A DNA stretch of 64,000 bases from Agrococcus sp. KRD186 (GTDB lineage Bacteria > Actinomycetota > Actinomycetes > Actinomycetales > Microbacteriaceae): positions 719,087-783,086 of the forward strand of contig NZ_JABFAP010000001.1 of assembly GCF_017168255.1 (NCBI RefSeq), given 5' to 3'. Position 1 is the stretch's first letter; each line of letters begins with the position of its first letter. Shown here in pieces: positions 38,401 to 45,577 of the stretch. The notes under the pieces were generated by a model. The model saw only the letters and a program-made list of their open reading frames with translations, had not been told where the DNA came from and searched no databases. Made by a program: the position numbers and the translations under genes.

Positions 38401-39460
38401 CGTCGACCACCGCGAGATCCCAGCCGTCGAGCGGCAGGCCGATGCGCACCGGCTCGCCGGGGGCGAGCCGCGCGGCGCACGCGACCACGGTCGCCTCGGT
38501 GGGGCCGTAGGTGTTCCAGACCTCGCGGCCCTCGGTCGCGAGCCGGTCGACGAGCTCTGGCGGGCACGCCTCGCCGCCGAAGATCAGCAGCCGCACGTTC
38601 TCGAGCGACGACGCGGGCCACAGCGACGCGAGCGTCGGCACGGTCGACACGATGGTGATGCCGCGCAGTGTCAGCCACGGACCCAGGTCCATGCCGCTGC
38701 GCACGAGCGAGCGCGGCGCGGGCACGAGGCAGGCGCCGTGGCCCCATGCCAGCCACATCTCCTCGCACGAGGCGTCGAAGGCGACCGAGAGGCCCGCCAG
38801 CACGCGGTCGCCCGGGCCGATCGGCTCGTCCTGCAGGAAGATGAGCGCCTCCGCGTCGACGAACGCGGCGGCCGAGCGGTGCGTCACGGCGACGCCCTTC
38901 GGCGTGCCGGTCGAGCCCGAGGTGAAGATGATCCACGCGTCGTCGTCGAGGCCCGGCTGCGTGGGGATCGGCATGCCCGCGGTCGACGGATGCGCGGGGG
39001 CGCCGTCGAAGAGCGCGGTCGCGGCGACGGGCGTGGCCGGGTCCACGGCCGGGCCGCGATCGCGGCGGCTGGGGGTGTACTGGCCGCTCCCGGTGATCAC
39101 GCCGACGACGTCGGCCTCGCCGAAGACGAGCTGCGCGCGCTCCTCGGGGTCGTCGGCGTCGACGGGCACGTAGGCGGCGCCCGCGGCCATGATGCCGAGG
39201 ATCGCGATGTACAGCCCTCTCGTGCCCGAGGGCATCCGCACCCCGACACGATCGCCGCGGGCGACGCCGTCGAGCGAGAGGCGGGCGGCGGTGCGGATGA
39301 CGGCGGCCATGAGCTCGCGGTAGCTCAGCGCTCCCTCGGCATCCTCGAGCGCCGAGCCATCGGGGTTCGAGAGCACGCTCGCGCGCAGCACGTCGAGCAG
39401 CGTTCGCGGAGGCGGGGCCAGATGTCCGCCCGCCAGCATTCCCCTTGGCATCTCGCCCAT
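35492..39460 (-). CDS. Pls/PosA-type non-ribosomal homopoly(amino acid) synthetase
   Basis: A 1,322-residue membrane NRPS. The adenylation domain (about 20-515) has core motifs FTSGSTGTPKG, FDASCEEMW, NTYGPTE and YRSGDMV. A carrier domain follows with the pantetheine serine in GGGSLAAAQ (Ser559). Instead of a condensation or thioesterase domain there are three units, each with hydrophobic helices and a hexapeptide-repeat (LbetaH) fold; the last ends near residue 1310. This is the layout of epsilon-poly-L-lysine synthetase and PosA. The residue aligned with GrsA position 239 appears to be Glu, which would suit a cationic substrate, but substrate prediction by eye is unsafe. The ATG at 39460 is chosen for GGAGG just upstream; in-frame starts exist 27 bases earlier and shortly later. 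Confidence 0.85.
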   Translation of the reverse strand: MGEMPRGMLAGGHLAPPPRTLLDVLRASVLSNPDGSALEDAEGALSYRELMAAVIRTAARLSLDGVARGDRVGVRMPSGTRGLYIAILGIMAAGAAYVPVDADDPEERAQLVFGEADVVGVITGSGQYTPSRRDRGPAVDPATPVAATALFDGAPAHPSTAGMPIPTQPGLDDDAWIIFTSGSTGTPKGVAVTHRSAAAFVDAEALIFLQDEPIGPGDRVLAGLSVAFDASCEEMWLAWGHGACLVPAPRSLVRSGMDLGPWLTLRGITIVSTVPTLASLWPASSLENVRLLIFGGEACPPELVDRLATEGREVWNTYGPTEATVVACAARLAPGEPVRIGLPLDGWDLAVVDEAGKPVADGGVGELIIGGVGLAHYLDPAKDAEKYAPLPSLGWERAYRSGDMVRFDREGLFFNGRVDDQVKVGGRRIELGEIEAALSSLPGVNAAAVVVQTTDAGNQVLVGYLGCEVETFDRQAANERLRDALPAAIVPVLALLPELPVRVSGKVDKKALPWPLEEEGAFDDGAAPGLAVLAADWQAVLGLPASDEADDFFALGGGSLAAAQLVTRIRQRDPEFTVADIYAYPRLGAMAAELASRASNGGREPASTHEVARTPRSAQWIQTLLGVPLFILSGMRWLLAALTLSTLLQAWTGFEALPTAQPWLLVLGLAVFATPFGRMGIAVVAARLLLRGLQAGDYPRGGSVHLRLWLAEQIAQQAGAVSLAGAPWVTLYARALGAHIGDDVDLHSVPPVTGMLRIGRGASIEPEVDLTGYWIDGDLVRIGAIRIGARSAVGARSTLAPGTRIGKGAVVEPGSAVFGRVRSGERWSGSPARRVGAAKAWWPAERPAHTSGWAWIYGLSAIALSLIPLLALLAGGAVLTLGIRGADGLGGVALGALAWLVPAALVAGLVLAGLIVLTVRLLAIGLTAGVFPVHSANGWRVWATERLLDLARTILFPLYASLFTPVWLRLLGARVGRDTEISTVLLIPKMTTVHTGAFLADDTLVASYELGGGWVRIAHAEIGERAFLGNSGMAAAGNRIPNDALVAVLSAAPRKSKKGSSWLGSPPVRLRRTPVEVDAARTYDPPLRLRVARALWELARFVPVLVTIAIGLGVLLTFLWMADAWGGLAAVLLSGVVMLAAGAVAAGVSTAAKWVLVGRIPATETPLWSSFVWRSETADAFVEMVAAPWFAQSASGTPALVWWLRSLGATIGHGVWCESYWLPEADLVTLGDASVVNRGCVVQTHLFHDRMMSIDTVTLEHGATLGPHSVILPAARIGEHATVGPASLVMRGELVPDRSRWSGNPIGPWREVKVADYHAVSR

Positions 39461-39490
39461 TCCGCCTCCGCGCACAGCTTCGCGCACGCA

Positions 39491-39526
39491 GAGGCGCCGC
39501 GACCCCTCAGGCTATCGCGGCGCCTC
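39491..39526 (-). terminator. 12-bp perfect hairpin between symporter and synthetase genes
   Basis: TCGCGGCGCCTC and GAGGCGCCGCGA (39515-39526 and 39491-39502) are exact reverse complements around a 12-nt loop. On the minus strand it lies 40 bp past the symporter stop and 31 bp before the synthetase start, so it can end symporter transcripts or attenuate read-through. There is no U run. The loop holds TAGCCT, a possible -10 for the synthetase gene. Confidence 0.55.
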
Positions 39527-39565
39527 GGTCTCGCAGATGAACGGCGAGCGACGGTCGAGCAACCG

Positions 39566-41158
39566 TCAGGGGAGCGCGTTGCGGTCGGCCGCCGCCTCCT
39601 CGCTGACGTGCGCGGTGCCGGCGTGGGCGGTGTTGCCCTGCAGCACGATCGAGCCGGTGCGGGTGAACTCCTCCTCCACCTCGGCGTTGCGCCGGTAGGT
39701 GGCGAGGCTGACGACCACCGCGACGATCAGGTTGAGCACGAAGCCCGGCACGATCTCGTAGAGCGTGAAGAACTCGAAGCCGCTGACGATCTCGCCGTCG
39801 ACCGTGTTCGCCTTCTCGATGCCGTCCCAGATGAACACGGTCGCGGCGCCGACGATCATGCCGGCCAGCGCACCCCAGTTCGAGAGCTTGCGCCAGTAGA
39901 GGCTCAGCAGCACGATCGGGCCGAACGCCGCACCGAAGCCCGCCCAGGCGAAGCCGACCAGGCCGAGGATGGTGTCGTTGGGCGTGATCGCCAGCACCGC
40001 CGCGATGAGCGCGACCGCCAGCACGCAGGCGCGTCCCAGCACGACGAGCATCTTCTGCGAGGGCTGCTTCTTGGCGAAGACCTGGAAGAGGTCCTCCACG
40101 AGCGCCGACGAGCTGACGATCAGCTGGCTGGAGATCGTCGACATGATCGCCGCGAGCACCGCCGCCAGCACGAGGCCTGCCACGAAGGGGTGCAGGAGGG
40201 CCTGCGACATCAGCAGCACGACGGTCTCGGGGTTGTCGAGGGCGATGCCCTGCTGCTGCACGTAGGCGATGCCGACGAAGCCGGAGACGACGGCGCCGAT
40301 GAGCGAGATGACCATCCAGCTGATGCCGTAGTTGCGGCCGGCCTTCGCGTCATGCACGGTCTTGAGCGCCATGAAGCGCACGATGATGTGCGGCTGGCCG
40401 ACGTAGCCCAGCCCCCAGGCGAGGGCGGAGATGATGCCGAGCACCACCATGCCGTCCATGTCGGCGGGGAACAGGCCGGTGAGCTCTGCGCCGGAAGCCT
40501 CGATGCCCTCCTGCACGCCGCTGAAGCCGCCGACCGTGACGAACGCCATGACGGGGACGATGATGAGGCCGAGGAACATCATCAGGCCCTGCACGACATC
40601 GGTGAGCGATGCGCCGAGGAAGCCGCCGAAGAGCGTGTAGAGCAGCGTGACGCCGCTGACGAGCAGCATGCCCCAGATGTAGTCGGTGCCGAACGACGAC
40701 TCGAAGAACACGCCGCCGGCGACCATGCCGGAGGAGACGTAGAACGTGAAGAACACCAGGATGACGACGCCCGCCACGATGCGCAGCAGGCGCGTGCGGT
40801 CGCGCGTGCGGTTCTCGAAGAAGCTGGGGATGGTGATCGAGTTGTTCGACACCTCGGTGTAGGCGCGCAGCCGCGGAGCGACGAACTGCCAGTTGAGGAA
40901 GGCGCCGATCGTGAGACCGATGGCGATCCAGGCCTCGATGAGGCCAGCGGCGTAGATGGCGCCCGGCAGACCCATCATGAGCCAGCCGGACATGTCAGAC
41001 GCACCGGCGGAGAGCGCCGCCGTGAACGGGTGCAGGTCGCGGCCGGCGAGCATGTAGTCCTCGTGGCTCTTGGTCTTTCGCGCCGCGTAGACGCCGATCG
41101 CGATCATCGCCGCGAAGTAGATGGCGATCGCCACCAGTTGGAATGTGATGTCCGACAT
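39566..41158 (-). CDS. putP: Sodium/proline-type symporter (SSS family)
   Basis: A 530-residue membrane protein with about 13 hydrophobic helices in the LeuT-like SSS fold. The segment AGRDLHPFTAALSAGASDMSGWLMMGLPG is that of PutP, and GYVGQPHIIVRFMA is the proline-symporter signature. It should bring in proline with sodium. The start is the ATG at 41158, with GGGGAG 6 bases upstream; an ATG two codons earlier would have no spacing. The gene is divergent from a MetE-like gene. Whether it is linked to the downstream synthetase is unclear, since a hairpin separates them. Confidence 0.85.
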   Translation of the reverse strand: MSDITFQLVAIAIYFAAMIAIGVYAARKTKSHEDYMLAGRDLHPFTAALSAGASDMSGWLMMGLPGAIYAAGLIEAWIAIGLTIGAFLNWQFVAPRLRAYTEVSNNSITIPSFFENRTRDRTRLLRIVAGVVILVFFTFYVSSGMVAGGVFFESSFGTDYIWGMLLVSGVTLLYTLFGGFLGASLTDVVQGLMMFLGLIIVPVMAFVTVGGFSGVQEGIEASGAELTGLFPADMDGMVVLGIISALAWGLGYVGQPHIIVRFMALKTVHDAKAGRNYGISWMVISLIGAVVSGFVGIAYVQQQGIALDNPETVVLLMSQALLHPFVAGLVLAAVLAAIMSTISSQLIVSSSALVEDLFQVFAKKQPSQKMLVVLGRACVLAVALIAAVLAITPNDTILGLVGFAWAGFGAAFGPIVLLSLYWRKLSNWGALAGMIVGAATVFIWDGIEKANTVDGEIVSGFEFFTLYEIVPGFVLNLIVAVVVSLATYRRNAEVEEEFTRTGSIVLQGNTAHAGTAHVSEEAAADRNALP

Positions 41159-41233
41159 CGTCATCTCCCCAGTTCGGTTGCGTAACAGCGTACTCACGTG
41201 CGACTCATAGGGACGAGTGCATGTGGCGAGTCC

Positions 41234-41258
41234 CCGCATCCGCCTGCATCGGATGCGG
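41234..41258 (+). promoter_or_regulatory. 9-bp hairpin in the leader region of the MetE-like gene
   Basis: CCGCATCCG (41234-41242) and CGGATGCGG (41250-41258) pair perfectly around a 7-nt loop, about 100 bp upstream of the MetE-like start. The 196-bp gap also contains a direct repeat ACCCGTGC. No known methionine or cobalamin riboswitch motif is recognisable by eye. Confidence 0.3.
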
Positions 41259-41354
41259 CGCGACCGCTGTGTGACGAACCGTGACCCGTGCAGCTACCCG
41301 TGCGGCGCGCACGCTGGGTACCGTGCGGGAGACCGACGAACCGGAAGGCCCACC

Positions 41355-42584
41355 ATGACCCGCATCGACGTCTCCCACGCAGGCAGCCTGCCGCGCACCC
41401 CGGAGCTCATCGCCGCCAACGCTGCGCGCTCGTTCGCCGAGGACGGACTCACGCTGCAGCGGACGCCCGAGTTCGAGGAGCTGCTCACGGCGGCGGTCGC
41501 CGACCTCGTGCGCAGGCAGCGTGAGCTCGGCATCACGATCATCGGCGACGGCGAGTACGGCAAGGCGATGTCGAACCCCTCCGACTACGCCGCCTGGTGG
41601 ACCTACGTCTTCCAGCGCGTCCAGGGGCTGGAGATCACCGGCGAGGACATCTTCACCGAGCCCATTCAGCGCTCGGCCCCCGGCGACGTGCGCCTGACCT
41701 CGTTCCCGGACCGCCGCGACTGGGTGCGCTTCCAGGACGCCTACCAGGATCCCGACCAGCCGGTGCTCAAGCAGCAGCCGGCGACGGCGTTCCCGGCCAC
41801 CACCGGTGCGCTGCATTACACCGGTCACGAGGCGCTCGCCACCGACATCGCGAACCTGCGCGCCGGCCTCGACAGCGCGGGCGCGGAACAGGGGTTCCTG
41901 ACCGCGCTCTCGCCGGGCTCGGCCGCGCGCATCGCGAACCGGCACTATGCGAGCGAGGAGGAGCACATCTGGGCCTGGGCCGAGGTGCTGCGCGAGGAGT
42001 ACAGGGCCATCACCGACGCCGGCTTCATCGTGCAGATCGACGACCCCTCGCTGGCCGAGAACTTCGACCAGATCAATCCCGAGCCGTCGATCGAGGACTA
42101 TCTGGCCTTCACCCGCATCCGGGTCGAGGCGCTCAACCACGCCATCCGCGGCCTGCCGGAGGAGCTCGTGCGACTGCACCTGTGCTGGGGCTCGTGGCAC
42201 GGGCCGCACACGACCGACGTGGCGTTCGGCGACATCGCCGAGCTGGTGCTCGAGGTCAACGCCGGCAGCTACTCCTTCGAGGCCGCCAACGCGCGCCACG
42301 AGCACGAGTGGCGCGTCTGGGAGCAGGTGGAGCTGCCCGCGGGCAAGCGCATCGCCCCCGGCGTGATCGGCCATGCCACCAACGTGGTCGAGCACCCCGA
42401 GCTGGTGGCCGACCGCATCGAGCGCTTCGCCCGCATCGTCGGCCCCGAGCGCGTGATCGCGTCCACCGACTGCGGGCTCGGCGGCCGCATCCATCCCTCC
42501 ATCGCCATCGCGAAGCTCGAGTCGCTCGGGCAGGGCGCCCGACTGGCCGAGGAGCGGCTGGGGGCCGCCGTCTCGATCATCTGA
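41355..42584 (+). CDS. MetE-like protein, cobalamin-independent methionine synthase II family
   Basis: A 409-residue TIM-barrel protein equal to the C-terminal catalytic half of MetE. The zinc-site region HLCWGSWHGPHTTD near residue 275 and the final CGLGGRIHPS motif near residue 377 supply the His/Cys/Glu/Cys set expected for thiol activation. The family includes epoxyalkane:coenzyme M transferases and methylcobalamin- or methyl-thiol-dependent methyltransferases, so the true methyl donor or electrophile is unknown. The ATG at 41355 has GGAAGG upstream. It sits opposite an oxygenase/ABC operon, sharing its terminator, and 9 kb from a full-length metE. Confidence 0.8.
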   Translation: MTRIDVSHAGSLPRTPELIAANAARSFAEDGLTLQRTPEFEELLTAAVADLVRRQRELGITIIGDGEYGKAMSNPSDYAAWWTYVFQRVQGLEITGEDIFTEPIQRSAPGDVRLTSFPDRRDWVRFQDAYQDPDQPVLKQQPATAFPATTGALHYTGHEALATDIANLRAGLDSAGAEQGFLTALSPGSAARIANRHYASEEEHIWAWAEVLREEYRAITDAGFIVQIDDPSLAENFDQINPEPSIEDYLAFTRIRVEALNHAIRGLPEELVRLHLCWGSWHGPHTTDVAFGDIAELVLEVNAGSYSFEAANARHEHEWRVWEQVELPAGKRIAPGVIGHATNVVEHPELVADRIERFARIVGPERVIASTDCGLGGRIHPSIAIAKLESLGQGARLAEERLGAAVSII

Positions 42585-42598
42585 CGCGGCGCAGCGCG

Positions 42599-42637
42599 GA
42601 GGGGCCGGCAGCGGCGTGCACCGCTGGCCGGCCCCTC
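42599..42637. terminator. Strong bidirectional terminator hairpin
   Basis: GAGGGGCCGGC-AGCGG pairs with CCGCT-g-GCCGGCCCCTC: a 16-bp stem with one bulged G and a 6-nt loop. It lies 15 bp after the MetE-like stop on the plus strand and 16 bp after the VOC gene stop on the minus strand, so it separates two convergent transcripts. Confidence 0.8.
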
Positions 42638-42653
42638 GAACGCGCGAGGCGCT

Positions 42654-43313
42654 TCAGCGCACCGTCACCGCGGTGCCGTCGACGACGACGTCGAACTCGA
42701 AGCCAGCTGTCTCGGCGTGCACCACCTGCAGCGCATCCGCACCGTCTCTGACCTCGACGCCGAGCGCCGTCAGGCGAGCGGACTCGCCCGCGACGTCGGG
42801 GGTGCGGCGGCGCAGCGCGACGAGCTCGACCGTCGGCAGCTCGTCGAGAGCGGGATGCGGGGTCGTTCCCCAGTCGATGAGGAAGGGCGGCTGATGCTCG
42901 TCGCGAGGGAGACCCAGGCGCCAGGCGAGCTCGCGCCCGTCGGGTGTGCGGCGCGAGAGCGGCTCGGGGTCGCCGTAGTCGTGGCCGGCCGCGCGCGCAC
43001 GCACGATGGTCGCATCGAGGTCGGCGGGCGCGATCGCGAAGCTCGCCACGCGCGGCGCGGCCAGCTGGTCGATGCCGAAGCGCGGCACGTCGGCCGCCGC
43101 CCGGCCCGCCTCGGCGTCGGGGCCGATGAGCTCGAGGTACTGCCGCACCCGCGCGCCGCCGCGCGTGAACGCGACGAGCGCGTTGGCGGTGCCGGTCGGG
43201 TGCCGGCCGCCGGCCGTCGCTCGCACGCCGGTGGTGCGCTCGAACGCCTCGACCAGCGCCGCCAGATCCGGACCGGCCAGCACGATGTGGTCGAGGGTGC
43301 GGGGCACGCCCAT
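42654..43313 (-). CDS. VOC/glyoxalase-like domain protein, last gene of the operon
   Basis: A 219-residue protein starting RTLDHIVLAGPDLAALVEAFERTTGV, the typical first strand and helix of a vicinal-oxygen-chelate module; it matches the larger Glyoxalase_3/VOC proteins with a second half at residues 110-219. Metal ligands would be H9 and Glu/His residues further on. It may isomerise, cleave or simply bind the product of the neighbouring monooxygenase. Its ATG overlaps the stop of the AhpD-like gene (ATGA), so it is translationally coupled as the eighth gene of the operon. Confidence 0.75.
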   Translation of the reverse strand: MGVPRTLDHIVLAGPDLAALVEAFERTTGVRATAGGRHPTGTANALVAFTRGGARVRQYLELIGPDAEAGRAAADVPRFGIDQLAAPRVASFAIAPADLDATIVRARAAGHDYGDPEPLSRRTPDGRELAWRLGLPRDEHQPPFLIDWGTTPHPALDELPTVELVALRRRTPDVAGESARLTALGVEVRDGADALQVVHAETAGFEFDVVVDGTAVTVR

Positions 43314-43909
43314 CAGACGACCTCCGGCTCGCCGAGCGAGAGCATCAGCCGGTTCGCCCAGTTGAAGAAGGCCGCACCGCTGATCTGATCGAGCAGGCCC
43401 ACGTCGTCGAGGCCGGCCGCGCGGAGGCGCTCGACGTGCTCGGCACCGAACGCCGCCGGCGTCGCCGTCAGCGCGGCAGCGGCATCCGCGATCGCATCCC
43501 AGCGCTCGTCGACGCGAGCGCCGACCCCCTCGTCGAGCAGCCGCTGCACGTCGTCGCCGCGGCCCGAGAGTCGCGACGCCGCGCGCGCGTGCACGGAGGC
43601 GCAGAAGACGCAGCCGTTGACGCGGGAGGCGGCGGCTGCGGCGAGCTCGCGCTCCCAGCGCGGGGTGCCGCCATCGTCGTTGTGGAAGATGTCGAGATCG
43701 GTGAGCGTGCGCGCCCGCAGCGCCTCGGGGTCGCGCGCGAGCAGCCGGAAGTACGGGTTCGTGGCGCGGTCGGGCTCCACCAGGCTGTCGCGCTGCGCCG
43801 CGGTGAGCTCGGCCTCGGGCACCGGCGGCGCCCACGGCACCCAGCCGAGGCTGCGCTGGGTGAAGGCGTCCGGGCGCCGCAGCGCCGGGTAGTCGGTGAT
43901 GGTGGTCAT
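43313..43909 (-). CDS. AhpD-like alkylhydroperoxidase-domain protein
   Basis: A 198-residue carboxymuconolactone-decarboxylase/AhpD-fold protein. The redox motif is NGCVFCASVHARAA, with the CxxC pair followed by the usual His. Known AhpD-like proteins reduce peroxides or act as disulfide carriers. I recall a conserved family of this size named after Agrobacterium locus Avi_7169 that occurs next to the same neighbours seen here; a profile search would settle it. The gene overlaps both neighbours by four bases. Confidence 0.8.
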   Translation of the reverse strand: MTTITDYPALRRPDAFTQRSLGWVPWAPPVPEAELTAAQRDSLVEPDRATNPYFRLLARDPEALRARTLTDLDIFHNDDGGTPRWERELAAAAASRVNGCVFCASVHARAASRLSGRGDDVQRLLDEGVGARVDERWDAIADAAAALTATPAAFGAEHVERLRAAGLDDVGLLDQISGAAFFNWANRLMLSLGEPEVV

Positions 43910-44559
43910 GCGCGGGCCTCCTCGAGCTCGGTGGCGGATGCGGTCGTGGCGTCTGCGGTCGTGTCGGCTGCCGTGGCGGCGAGCACGCGCAGGCCGTGCA
44001 CGAGCCGCAGCTGGAACGACAGGAAGGCGACCAGCTGGCTGAGCGAGACGAGCGCATCGGGGCCCCAGCCCGCGGCGGTCAGCGCACGCAGCGCCTCGGG
44101 CCGCGCGTCGCGCGGGTGCAGCACCAGCAGGTGCGCGTGCTCGAGCGCTGCCGCCAGTCGCTCCCCGAGCACGGAGCGGTCGACGCGGGCGACGGGGCCG
44201 GCGACCGCCTCCCGCTGCAGCGCGGGCTCGCGGTAGCCGCCGTACGGGCCGGATGCGCGGCCCGCGTCGGCTGCGCGTCGCACGGACGCGGTGACCCCGG
44301 GGGCCGCCGCGTCGTCCAGCAGCTCGAGGTAGAAGGCCGACGAGCGGGTGGGCGCGCCCTGGGCATCGTGCAGCAGGGCGACGTAGGCGGCGACCGCGTA
44401 GCGGTCCCCGAGCGGGAGCTCACCGGGGTCGGCCGGCTCGAGCAGCGCGAGGAAGCTCTGCTGCGCGTTCTCGCGCGCATCGGGCCGCGCTCTGCGGATC
44501 GTGTCGAGCCGGGATCCAGCGGTGATCTCGGCGAGGTGGTCGATGATGTCATGCGACAC
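43906..44559 (-). CDS. CMD-domain protein paired with the AhpD-like protein
   Basis: A 217-residue AhpD/CMD-fold protein with no CxxC: it has no cysteine at all, so it cannot do thiol redox chemistry and may be a partner subunit. Helices such as RYAVAAYVALLHD and ALVSLSQLVAFLSFQLRLVHGL are typical of the fold. I recall an Avi_7170-named family with this description beside the Avi_7169 family. The start is GTG at 44559, with AGGAGG 6 bases upstream, inside the end of the monooxygenase gene (11-bp overlap). Confidence 0.75.
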   Translation of the reverse strand: MSHDIIDHLAEITAGSRLDTIRRARPDARENAQQSFLALLEPADPGELPLGDRYAVAAYVALLHDAQGAPTRSSAFYLELLDDAAAPGVTASVRRAADAGRASGPYGGYREPALQREAVAGPVARVDRSVLGERLAAALEHAHLLVLHPRDARPEALRALTAAGWGPDALVSLSQLVAFLSFQLRLVHGLRVLAATAADTTADATTASATELEEARA

Positions 44560-45577
44560 GGCGTGCCTCCTGGGGTTCGATGGCGACGGGCCAGCCGAGC
44601 GCCGGCGCGACCTCTCGGGCGAACAGCTCGAGCGAGCGGTTGGTGATGGACGCGTCGGGGTCGACCGAGTGCACCTGGATGGAGACCTCGGTGGCGCCGG
44701 CGGCCACGGTGTCGGCCGCGAGCGAGTCGATGACCTCCGCCGGCGTGCCGAGGTGGGTCTCGCTGCGCACGAGCAGCTCGTCGAGCGAGAGGGAGCCGGG
44801 GGTGATGCCGTGCAGCTGCGCCACCTGCGCGCCGATCCCGGCCTCGGCATGCGCGCGCACGGCGCTGCGGTCGGCCGGGTCGACGACCACGACGCTGCGG
44901 GAGGCGAGGACGCGCGGCGCGACACCCGATGGCAGCGCGTCGAGGTAGGCGTCGACGAGCCGGCGCTGCACCTCCCACACCCGCGGCGGGACGTCGCCCG
45001 TGTGCTCGCTCGGGATCGGCTGCACGCGCGAGAGCATCAGGCCGTCGCCCTGCGCGCCGATCGCGCCGGCGCCCTCCGGCGAGAAGGTCGCCTGCCAGAT
45101 GCGGCCCTCGAGCCCGGTCTGCTGCTGCGGGTACAGCGATTGGTCGGCGGTGCCGGCGATGAGCGAGCGAAGCCGGACGAGCTTCGCGTCGTAGATGGCG
45201 CGACGCTGCCCGGGGTCCTCGCCGAAGGCGCTCAGCGTGCGGGGGCTGCCGCCGGTGCCCAGGCCCAGCTCGGCGCGGCCACCCGCGATCGTGTCGAGCA
45301 CGACCGCGTCCTCTGCGGCGCGCGCGGGATGCTCGTGCGCGAGCGTGAGGATGGCCGTGCCGAGCCGGATGCGAGCGGTCCGCGCGGCGGCCGCCGCGAG
45401 CAGCACGAACGGCGAGGGCAGACCGCCCTCGGCGCCGTCGAGGTGATGCTGTGCCACCCAGGCGGTCTCGAAGCCGAGCGACTCGGCCAGCTCGATCTGC
45501 TCGAGCGCGATGCGGTAGCGCTCCGCTGCAGCCGCGTCGTCGAGCACGCGGGTGAAGAATCCGATCGTCGGCGCCAT
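44549..45577 (-). CDS. FMN-dependent luciferase-like monooxygenase
   Basis: A 342-residue TIM-barrel flavin monooxygenase. The family start TIGFFTRVLDD, the AWVAQHHLDG stretch, RIRLGTAILTLAHEHPARAAEDAVVLDTIAGGRAELGLG and a Gly-Gly near residue 110 match bacterial-luciferase-like enzymes. Such enzymes use reduced FMN from a separate reductase and oxygen to cleave C-S, C-N or C-C bonds. I recall a subfamily named after Klebsiella KPN_01858 with exactly these neighbours and no known substrate. The ATG shares an A with the transporter stop (TGATG); a GTG one codon earlier is an alternative start. Confidence 0.8.
   Translation of the reverse strand: MAPTIGFFTRVLDDAAAAERYRIALEQIELAESLGFETAWVAQHHLDGAEGGLPSPFVLLAAAAARTARIRLGTAILTLAHEHPARAAEDAVVLDTIAGGRAELGLGTGGSPRTLSAFGEDPGQRRAIYDAKLVRLRSLIAGTADQSLYPQQQTGLEGRIWQATFSPEGAGAIGAQGDGLMLSRVQPIPSEHTGDVPPRVWEVQRRLVDAYLDALPSGVAPRVLASRSVVVVDPADRSAVRAHAEAGIGAQVAQLHGITPGSLSLDELLVRSETHLGTPAEVIDSLAADTVAAGATEVSIQVHSVDPDASITNRSLELFAREVAPALGWPVAIEPQEARRVA

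Noticed and set aside
35492-39460. Reading the synthetase as an acyl-CoA ligase or an ordinary NRPS module
   Set aside because: The carrier domain and the three helix/hexapeptide-repeat units, with no condensation or thioesterase domain, fit only the Pls/PosA layout.
38333-41185. Open frame of 950 codons on the plus strand
   Set aside because: Antisense to the synthetase and symporter genes; composition dominated by Arg, Asp, His and Glu with no family similarity.
41159-41354. Cobalamin or SAM riboswitch before the MetE-like gene
   Set aside because: No B12-box-like or SAM-like conserved core was visible; only a 9-bp hairpin and a direct repeat.
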